Shown here in pieces: positions 1 to 5,631 of a stretch of DNA of 5,631 nucleotides. Source of the stretch: Chlorobiota bacterium (lineage in GTDB: Bacteria; Bacteroidota; Bacteroidia; Bacteroidales; F082); the NCBI GenBank assembly GCA_030619415.1, contig JAUXBM010000132.1, forward strand, positions 1 through 5,631. Reading direction: 5' to 3'. The stretch's first letter is position 1. Every line of letters begins with the position of its first letter. The notes beneath the pieces are model-generated. The model did not search any database. It was not told where the DNA came from and saw only the letters and a list, made by a program, of their open reading frames with translations. A program made the position numbers and the translations under genes.

Positions 1-2952
1 ACTTTGCCGCAATTCAAAGCTTGTTGGTGAACTCTCATCGCCTAAAGTTTCAATTGTTGTGTATTTATCATAAATGGTTGGATATAAGGTCCCGTTGTAA
101 CTTTCCATCCGGCTGCCGTTTTCATCAGTAATTTCACCTTCAATTCTCACTTTGGATAAAGCATTTAATGTGTCATGAACTACTCCAAGTGTTGGTTTGG
201 CATTGATCTTCAGCGTTTCGGCATTATAGTCCGCATAGGCTAGTTTTAGTGCCGGATCACCTAACAATACAAACTTTTTATCATTGTCGCCGCTTGATGC
301 TTTTGACAGCCTGATTACATCACCAAAGCATGGATATTGTCCGTTTTTCTTCGTGAAAATATTGTTGTTGTAGATGGCCATATTTAAAACCGCATTGGCA
401 CTGGCAAATGTGGCGCGTGCTGTTGAAAACAAAGCAATTCCTCCGCCCTTTTCATTCAGAAAAACCTGCTCGCCGGCAGAAACCCGAGTTGGATCATCGT
501 ATCGGCTAAACTCACAGGTTGCGGTGATGAAGATGGGCATTTTATCATAATTTTTCCACGAGTTGATATCTGCAAGTTCCAGGAAACGTTCATGACCCAG
601 TCCAACTTCACCGCCATGTCCACTATAATTCACAACCAATGTCCCTTTTTCGATGCGCTGGTTAATTGCCTTGTTTACTTCGGGAGCCCGCTGTCCGGCA
701 GGTGTTGAGACTTGTGGATAAGCATCCACATAAATTTTGTCGATATTGTAAACAGGATGGGTTTCCTCCAGATACCCGTTCAAATATTCGGCATCGGTTA
801 AGTGCCTGTTGTTGTCACCATCGTCAGCGATAAAGGTCAGCAGGTTCCGCCATGGGCCCATTACCTGCTGTGAATTAGTGGCATAATGTATCGATTTATC
901 GACAGCCATTTTGGCTTGCGCAATATCAGACACTACGAACCTGCCAATACCTATATCAACTTTATCAGTATTAGAATTGGGATGGCCTTCACCATCATCC
1001 AGGTATCCAAAATAATCATCAGTTGCAATTGAAAAAACAATGTTCCACGACTCAATAGATTCCCAACATGGGACAAAATTTTTGTCCTGGGTGTTTGTTA
1101 GCCGGTGTTTATAATCATACGAAGCATCACCAAACAAAAGCAGGTATTTGATCTCTTTTCCAGGTGTGCTTTCATCATATAGCATTTTTGCAAAATCGCG
1201 GATGGCCGTAATATCCTGTGCTCCCGATGAAAATTCATTGTATATTTTTCCGGGAGTTGTAATAAACACATCCATTTCGCTCGCATGAAAGTCGGCAAGT
1301 TTTTCTGCTTCTTCTAAAAAATCGGGATGGGTAATTATCAGGTAATCAATATTTCGTTGGCTATGAAGGTTTTGATTTGCGACTTTTTCAACAAACTCGG
1401 CACTGTAATAAGAATTTCCGTTAAACGCAATGTACTGCCTCAATGTATCATTCATCGCCTTAAAGTTAATTTTACCGGATGCAAACTGCGTCTTAACTTT
1501 TTGTGGATTTACTGCCTCGGTAATGTCCCACACATCGATGTTGTTGTCGGCGTTACCAATATTGTATTGTATAACGTTCGCCTTTTTATCAGGCTTACGG
1601 AACATCATCTGGTTGCCCGCCATTTTTAATTGCCTCGTTACATTCAGGTTGATATAATTTAAGTACCCAGTTGAGCTGTTTGAGGTCCGTTGATAAACCA
1701 GTTTAACAACCAATTGGTCGCTTGGCGGTTTGAAGTCAAAATTGGTCCCGCGTGCTTTGGCAAGCTGATAAGCGCCTGAAATTGTAGGCATTGTTAACGA
1801 TTTTTCCAGATCGTTGTTTATGTAAATATGAAAAATAGTTGGCAGGCTGGAGACGGCGGCAAAATCTACTGCGCAATACCCAAAATCATTCGGAATTGCA
1901 TTCGGAAACTCAAAAGGGAACGAATAGGTTGAGTTAAAATCAAATTGTTCCCCATACCAAATTCTTCCCGTTCCTGCCAGGTTCCGCTCATCTACTTCGT
2001 AATAGGCATAATCGGTAAACTCATCAAGCTGTATATCAGCAGGGCCTTGCGGTGAATCCATTTCAATCACACGCTTTCCGGGTTGGTTTTTAGTAGTGAT
2101 GAAATAGTAAGCGTAATCGTCGTAATAATTGTTTTTATGATAAAACTTTTCTGTAAGCCCGTTATATGCCCAAATTACCGGACCTTGTCCATAAAACAGG
2201 ATATGGTCAGAAGGATCAAAACTACCATCATCTTCCCCAACAACAACAATTGGATTTTCGACGAGGTCATCATAACGAAAATCAGTATTTACCTCGGGGA
2301 GCGTGCCACCGCCATTTCCATAAACGGCAATATTGCGCGGATCAGCAGAAACATCGAAGCCCATCGCTGACAATTCCTCGTATGTGATTTTGAAAAGGCC
2401 ACTTTGATCAATCTTTATTTTAAACCAATCACCCGATGAGAGCACAGATGAGTTAGCAAAAGAGGATTTATGCAACAAAGGTTCAGGTCTTTCTTCTACT
2501 TCAACAATCAATCGAAACGAAACCAGTTTCTCGAATAGCCGGGTTACTTCATTCCATCTTACCGGGATAATATCTACGTTCGCGAAGGGTTCTTTTCTGG
2601 AAGAAACAAGCGCAACGGTCGCAACATAGCTGGTATTATTTACACCATTATTATTAAGCAGGGCAATTTCAGGTTCAGAAGCGGGTACCGAAATAACATT
2701 GTCAAGGGTTACAGATAAATTTGCCGAAGAGGTATGAATCGGAAATGTACTTTTGAAATGCGGGATTGTTTCCAACCTGTTATAAACCGCTCCATCAAAA
2801 GCAAGCCTTTTCAGAATAATTCCTTTTTCAAGTTCTATAGATTGTATCTCCTGCCACTTAACTTTTTCATCAAATTGATATGGAACTGTCATTTGAGAAA
2901 ATGCGGGCAATGTGAATAAAATCAGGATAAAATATAAAGCTCTATGCAACAT
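1..2952 (-). CDS. porU: PorU, type IX secretion sortase (C25 gingipain-family peptidase), 3' end cut by window edge
   Basis: This frame is open for 984 codons from the ATG at 2952 to the left edge, so the protein is C-terminally truncated (PorU is usually about 1,100-1,300 aa). Residues 1-19 form a signal peptide (hydrophobic 6-16, cut A-F-S|Q20). Residues 20-530 are the PorU-type N-terminal region, with landmarks SGDWFKI (173-179), FYGQGP (253-258) and VWDIT (474-478). The C25 domain spans about 533-903: IDYLIITHPDF from 535, FGDASYDY (607-614), DDYFG (645-649), VDIGIGRF (665-672), NYSGHGGE with the catalytic His779, ATCEF with the catalytic Cys813, and LLGDPALKL near 899. The His-Cys spacing of 34 matches gingipains. 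An Ig-like segment follows from about 905. Family knowledge: PorU sits on the cell surface with PorV, cleaves the C-terminal signal of T9SS cargo and transfers the protein to A-LPS or a similar anchor. The dyad is intact, so an active enzyme is inferred. No in-frame ATG lies between the start and the upstream stop at 2986-2988. A free-standing gingipain is less likely, because the N-terminal region is PorU-like and gldJ is close by. Confidence 0.93.
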   Translation of the reverse strand, partial: MLHRALYFILILFTLPAFSQMTVPYQFDEKVKWQEIQSIELEKGIILKRLAFDGAVYNRLETIPHFKSTFPIHTSSANLSVTLDNVISVPASEPEIALLNNNGVNNTSYVATVALVSSRKEPFANVDIIPVRWNEVTRLFEKLVSFRLIVEVEERPEPLLHKSSFANSSVLSSGDWFKIKIDQSGLFKITYEELSAMGFDVSADPRNIAVYGNGGGTLPEVNTDFRYDDLVENPIVVVGEDDGSFDPSDHILFYGQGPVIWAYNGLTEKFYHKNNYYDDYAYYFITTKNQPGKRVIEMDSPQGPADIQLDEFTDYAYYEVDERNLAGTGRIWYGEQFDFNSTYSFPFEFPNAIPNDFGYCAVDFAAVSSLPTIFHIYINNDLEKSLTMPTISGAYQLAKARGTNFDFKPPSDQLVVKLVYQRTSNSSTGYLNYINLNVTRQLKMAGNQMMFRKPDKKANVIQYNIGNADNNIDVWDITEAVNPQKVKTQFASGKINFKAMNDTLRQYIAFNGNSYYSAEFVEKVANQNLHSQRNIDYLIITHPDFLEEAEKLADFHASEMDVFITTPGKIYNEFSSGAQDITAIRDFAKMLYDESTPGKEIKYLLLFGDASYDYKHRLTNTQDKNFVPCWESIESWNIVFSIATDDYFGYLDDGEGHPNSNTDKVDIGIGRFVVSDIAQAKMAVDKSIHYATNSQQVMGPWRNLLTFIADDGDNNRHLTDAEYLNGYLEETHPVYNIDKIYVDAYPQVSTPAGQRAPEVNKAINQRIEKGTLVVNYSGHGGEVGLGHERFLELADINSWKNYDKMPIFITATCEFSRYDDPTRVSAGEQVFLNEKGGGIALFSTARATFASANAVLNMAIYNNNIFTKKNGQYPCFGDVIRLSKASSGDNDKKFVLLGDPALKLAYADYNAETLKINAKPTLGVVHDTLNALSKVRIEGEITDENGSRMESYNGTLYPTIYDKYTTIETLGDESSPTSFELRQS

Positions 2953-2970
2953 TTGGCATGGATTTGGGGT

Positions 2971-2978
2971 CAAAGATA
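2971..2978 (-). promoter_or_regulatory. Candidate Bacteroidota -7 box for porU
   Basis: Read on the minus strand the sequence is TATCTTTG, an exact match to the Bacteroidota primary-sigma -7 consensus TAnnTTTG. Its downstream end is 18 nt before the porU ATG, which would give a short leader of roughly 10-14 nt. The expected TTTG-type -33 element is not evident 19-20 nt upstream, where the sequence reads around CCAATTATGC. Support is therefore one good box plus its position; a chance match in AT-rich DNA is possible. Confidence 0.4.
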
Positions 2979-2990
2979 TTATTATTTAAT

Positions 2991-3007
2991 TGTGCATAAT
3001 TGGCACA
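2991..3007. repeat. Short inverted repeat TGTGC-N7-GCACA, possible operator
   Basis: Two perfect 5-bp arms are separated by 7 bases and lie where the -33 region of the proposed porU promoter would be. Position and shape resemble a binding site for a dimeric regulator, and TGTG/CACA half-sites occur in CRP/FNR-family sites. That link is only suggestive, because the spacing is one base longer than the classical site. About one such repeat is expected by chance in a region of this size. Confidence 0.2.
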
Positions 3008-3058
3008 TTGATAAACGCTTTAAGTAGCTATTTATTTTATAGACAAAAATTAGTCGCA

Positions 3059-3072
3059 TTTAGACGTCAAAA
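3059..3072. repeat. Imperfect 14-bp palindrome centred on GACGTC, upstream of porP
   Basis: The sequence TTTAGACGTCAAAA pairs at six of seven positions around a perfect GACGTC core; the only mismatch is A3062 against A3069. It ends 29 bases before the porP start codon, so it would fall in the core promoter or leader of porP-gldJ. By a rough count about 0.2 such palindromes are expected in 149 random bases, so it is slightly better than chance. No regulator can be named. Confidence 0.2.
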
Positions 3073-3101
3073 ATTACTACTTATTTAACAAGCAAGGAAA
3101 A

Positions 3102-4154
3102 ATGTCGTATAATTGTACCCTCAAATCCGGTACCACTTTGGACAAATGGACATATAGACGATTTCGGTTATTCGCGGTCGTCATTTTCATGATTAGCTGG
3201 GGCACCAGCCAGGCGCAGGACCCCCAATTCTCACAGTTCTACGCGAATCCGCTGTACCTGAATCCGGCGCTTGCCGGGAACACCGATTGTGGCAGGGTTA
3301 ACCTGAACTACCGAAACCAATGGCCTGCATTGTCGAATGCTTATATCACACTTGGCGCAAGTTATGATCAGTACATCATGGGTATAAACAGTGGTGTTGG
3401 CGTATTGGCAATGAATGACAGGCAAGGCGATGGTGCTTTGAGCCGAACCGGGGTTGCCTTATTTTACGCCTATAAGCTAAGAGTAAGCGAACCCATTATG
3501 ATCAGCTTTGGTGTACAGGCGTCATATTACCAGGAAAGACTTGATTGGGACAAACTGATTTTTGCCAGCCAAATTGATCCAACAACCGGCAATGTTGACC
3601 CCAGCAAAAAGCCGGTTCCACCTGAAAATACATCAATAAATGTATTGGATTTTGCCGCCGGAGCGGTCATGACTTATTACGATAAATGGTTCGTAGGGCT
3701 GGCCGTGCATCATTTAACTGAACCACAATTGTCATTTTATGACAATTCGGATACAAGGTTGCCAATGAAATTTACCGTTCATGGTGGAATTGCCGTTAAT
3801 TTGAACAAAGGCATGTTGGGTGAAAGTGATGGAACTGACTTTATACTGAAACCACAGATTATGTATATGCAACAGGAGATGTTCAAACAACTCAATTTTG
3901 GATTGTATGTAAGCCGTGATCCCATTACACTGGGTGCATGGTTCAGGCATAATTTCCAAAATCCTGACGCAATAGTTGGTTTGATTGGGATAAATATCAG
4001 AAATATCAGACTTGGGTATAGTTACGATTTCACATTATCAAATATAGGTGGATCATCAGGTGGAGCACACGAGTTTTCATTTGCCTGGGATTTCTGTATT
4101 TATAAGGCAGAGAAAAGAAATCGTATCAGGGCAATAAAATCGCCTAAATTTTAG
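3102..4154 (+). CDS. porP: PorP/SprF family type IX secretion outer-membrane protein
   Basis: Complete 350-aa protein, close to the usual family length of about 300-350. Residues 21-38 are the hydrophobic part of a signal peptide with a cut at S-Q-A|Q39. The mature protein begins with the family hallmark QDPQFSQFYANPLYLNPALAG (39-59), then NLNYRNQWPA (67-76). The middle is made of alternating amphipathic strands typical of an outer-membrane beta-barrel, and the end has LGYSYDFTLSNI (304-315), GGAHEFSFAWDF (320-331) and a basic tail ending IKSPKF. Family knowledge: PorP works with the PorK/PorN ring in Porphyromonas, whereas SprF helps export the adhesin SprB in Flavobacterium, and genomes often carry several paralogues. 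Which role this copy has cannot be told from sequence. The ATG at 3102 follows an A-rich AAGGAAAA. It gives an unusually long 20-residue n-region, but no later ATG precedes the hydrophobic core; TTG at codon 13 is an alternative. The next gene starts 5 bases after the stop, so the two probably share a transcript. Confidence 0.92.
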   Translation: MSYNCTLKSGTTLDKWTYRRFRLFAVVIFMISWGTSQAQDPQFSQFYANPLYLNPALAGNTDCGRVNLNYRNQWPALSNAYITLGASYDQYIMGINSGVGVLAMNDRQGDGALSRTGVALFYAYKLRVSEPIMISFGVQASYYQERLDWDKLIFASQIDPTTGNVDPSKKPVPPENTSINVLDFAAGAVMTYYDKWFVGLAVHHLTEPQLSFYDNSDTRLPMKFTVHGGIAVNLNKGMLGESDGTDFILKPQIMYMQQEMFKQLNFGLYVSRDPITLGAWFRHNFQNPDAIVGLIGINIRNIRLGYSYDFTLSNIGGSSGGAHEFSFAWDFCIYKAEKRNRIRAIKSPKF

Positions 4155-4159
4155 TTATT

Positions 4160-5631
4160 ATGACGTTGAACAACAAAAACTCTATAAAGATGTTTAAAAT
4201 CAAGAAGTTAGTGTTTATAATGCTTGGGATAGCGACCGTTGGGGTTTTAGCATCATCTTGTAAAAGCAGCGATCGTTCGAGGACAACCGGATGGGAATAC
4301 AATAATCCTGAAACAGGTGGATTTGAAGTTGCTCAGGCCAGGGATCAGGTTACAGGCCCCGGATTGGTACTTATTGAAGGAGGTACATTTACAATGGGCT
4401 CAACTGAAGAAGCGCCGTTTTACGAATGGGATAACCAACCCAGAAAAGTTACCGTTTCCAGTTTTTACATCGACCAAACTGAAGTAAGTAACCTCGATTA
4501 TCGCGAATATCTTTTCTGGCTTAATCGTGTTTACGGTGAAGATTACCCGTCCGTAATTCAAAAAGCACTTCCCGACACGCTTGTATGGCGCGACAGACTC
4601 GCCTATAACGAACCACTGGTACAAACCTATTTCAGGCATCCTTCGTATCAGTATTATCCTGTAGTTGGTGTTACCTGGATTCAGGCAAATGATTATGCTG
4701 CATGGCGGACTGACAGGGTGAACGAAAATCTTATGATCGAAGCGGGCATTCTGGATTATGATCCTGATCAGAAAAATGAAAATAATTTCAATACCGATGC
4801 TTACCTTGCCGGACAGTACGAAGGTTTGGTTAACGAAGGCAAAGAAGACCTCGACCCAACCGGAACCGGCGTGAGAGGTATAAGATTTGAAGACGGATTA
4901 TTGTTGCCAAAATACCGATTACCTACCGAGGCCGAATGGGAATATGCTGCTCTTGGCCTTATCGGAAATACCATGTTTAACAGGGTTATTGAAAGACGCC
5001 AGTATCCATGGAATGGTGAAAGCATAAGAACTGACGAACGCAAATATTACGGCAGCTATGTAACAAACTTCAAACGCGGAACCGGTGATTATATGGGTGT
5101 CGCAGGCAATCTGAACGATGGCGCCTCAATCCCTGCGCCTGTTGGTTCATATTGGCCAAACGATTACGGTCTTTATAATATGGCAGGCAACGTGAGCGAA
5201 TGGGTGCTGGATGTGTATCGCCCAATGTCTCACCAATATGTTCACGATTTTAATCCTTATAGAGGCAATGTGTACACAAATGTGATGAAAGACATTGACG
5301 GAAGTGTTGCTGAAAAAGACAGTCTTGGGCGCATTCAATATGAAGAAATCAGCACCGAAGAAGCTGCAAAACGTAAAAATTACCGCAAAGCAAACAACAT
5401 CAATTACCGCGATGGGGATTATCAATCAACAGTACAGGCCGACTGGATTACTGAAGATGACCCTAACAGTACAGTCATGATGTACGATTATGGTGTTACA
5501 ACACTTATCTCAGATAATTCACGTGTAGTAAAAGGAGGTTCCTGGTTAGATCCGGCATATTATTTAAGTCCGGGTGTTAGAAGATATCTTAACGAAGATG
5601 AATCTTCATCAACCATTGGATTCCGCTGTGC
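4160..5631 (+). CDS. gldJ: GldJ, gliding/T9SS lipoprotein with FGE-sulfatase fold, 3' end cut by window edge
   Basis: The frame is open for 490 codons plus two bases to the right edge. Residues 11-33 are a lipoprotein signal with lipobox LASSC, giving lipid-bearing Cys34. ATG at 4190 (codon 11) would give a more ordinary 23-residue signal and is a real alternative start. The FGE/SUMF1 fold runs from about G68 to the edge: IEGGTFTMGS near 72-81, DTLVWRDRL and YPVVGVTWIQA in the first half, LPTEAEWEYAA (254-264), GLYNMAGNVSEWV (337-349), DFNPYRGNVYT after it, GGSW (459-462) and GFRC (487-490). These match GldJ rather than its paralogue GldK/PorK, which has PxGM..V.RGSF and FWMDxTEITNNEYRQFV instead. 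Family knowledge: GldJ is an outer-membrane-attached periplasmic lipoprotein, needed for gliding and for GldK stability in F. johnsoniae (561 aa there). The FGE catalytic cysteine pair is absent, so a structural role is inferred. The tail after the FGE fold is outside the window. Confidence 0.92.
   Translation, partial: MTLNNKNSIKMFKIKKLVFIMLGIATVGVLASSCKSSDRSRTTGWEYNNPETGGFEVAQARDQVTGPGLVLIEGGTFTMGSTEEAPFYEWDNQPRKVTVSSFYIDQTEVSNLDYREYLFWLNRVYGEDYPSVIQKALPDTLVWRDRLAYNEPLVQTYFRHPSYQYYPVVGVTWIQANDYAAWRTDRVNENLMIEAGILDYDPDQKNENNFNTDAYLAGQYEGLVNEGKEDLDPTGTGVRGIRFEDGLLLPKYRLPTEAEWEYAALGLIGNTMFNRVIERRQYPWNGESIRTDERKYYGSYVTNFKRGTGDYMGVAGNLNDGASIPAPVGSYWPNDYGLYNMAGNVSEWVLDVYRPMSHQYVHDFNPYRGNVYTNVMKDIDGSVAEKDSLGRIQYEEISTEEAAKRKNYRKANNINYRDGDYQSTVQADWITEDDPNSTVMMYDYGVTTLISDNSRVVKGGSWLDPAYYLSPGVRRYLNEDESSSTIGFRC

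Larger units (their letters stand above)
2953..3101. promoter_or_regulatory. Divergent intergenic control region between porU and porP-gldJ
   Basis: These 149 bases separate the start codons of two divergently read transcription units, so they must hold both promoters and both leaders. The stretch is clearly more AT-rich than the genes (runs such as 2977-2990 and 3029-3050) and has no credible reading frame. Only the minus-strand side shows a good Bacteroidota -7 box. On the plus side I find no clear TAnnTTTG match; TATTTATT at 3029-3036, 19 nt after a TTG at 3008-3010, is the closest and is weak. No stem followed by a T-run is present, as expected between divergent starts. Confidence 0.7.

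Noticed and set aside
1098..2919. Several reading frames of 60-100 codons on either strand within this stretch, for example 1327-1629 (+) and 2083-2370 (+).
   Set aside because: They all lie inside the long porU frame, which is supported by family motifs throughout; their translations show no recognisable domains and are frame shadows.
3028..3042. Small inverted repeat CTAT-N7-ATAG.
   Set aside because: Four-base arms of mostly A/T in AT-rich DNA are expected by chance several times in this region.
4140..4190. Possible terminator or promoter between porP and gldJ.
   Set aside because: Only 5 bases separate the genes and no stem-loop with a T-run or TAnnTTTG box is seen, so read-through as one transcript is the simpler view.
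3231..5480. Short frames antisense to, or in another frame of, porP and gldJ (3231-3425, 3732-3959, 4400-4639, 4801-5043, 5147-5425, 5295-5480).
   Set aside because: They overlap two genes with clear protein-family matches, have no motifs or signals of their own, and have no promoter-like sequence upstream.
4160..5631. Calling this gene gldK/porK, because it follows a porP gene as in porPKLMN of Porphyromonas.
   Set aside because: The internal motifs (DTLVWRDRL, YPVVGVTWIQA, DFNPYRGNVYT, NYRKANN) are those of GldJ, and the GldK hallmarks (GM..V.RGSF, FWMDxTEITNNEYRQFV) are missing.

Overview
The window reads as a chromosomal piece of a Bacteroidota genome. All three proteins belong to the type IX secretion system (T9SS) and gliding machinery, which is essentially confined to that phylum. 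The moderate AT-richness, lack of strong Shine-Dalgarno sequences and a candidate TAnnTTTG promoter box fit the same group. The species cannot be named from the sequence. The locus could come from an environmental member of Bacteroidales/Marinilabiliales or a related order, but that is only inference.

Layout. Positions 1-2952 on the minus strand hold the first 984 codons of a PorU-type C25 peptidase, the T9SS sortase. Its C-terminus lies beyond the left edge. Positions 2953-3101 are a 149-bp AT-rich divergent promoter region. Positions 3102-4154 (+) hold a complete PorP/SprF-family outer-membrane protein of 350 aa. Five bases after its stop, 4160-5631 (+) holds a GldJ-type lipoprotein with a formylglycine-generating-enzyme (FGE/sulfatase-modifying factor) fold. 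GldJ runs off the right edge after about 490 codons, at the very end of its FGE domain.

How they work together. In studied T9SS, cargo with a C-terminal signal domain crosses the outer membrane through SprA. The PorV shuttle carries it to PorU, which removes the signal and attaches the mature protein to the cell surface. PorP/SprF proteins are outer-membrane parts of the machine or partners for particular adhesins, and they link to periplasmic lipoproteins of the GldK/GldJ type. GldJ is needed in Flavobacterium johnsoniae for gliding and for stable GldK. The window therefore pairs the cell-surface processing enzyme with a periplasmic/outer-membrane ring module, transcribed divergently from one control region.

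I found no RNA genes, insertion sequences, CRISPR arrays or foreign-looking segments. The genes are recognisable members of known families. What is of interest is the arrangement (porU divergent from porP-gldJ), the small symmetric elements between the genes, and sequence details of GldJ and PorP, rather than a new system.
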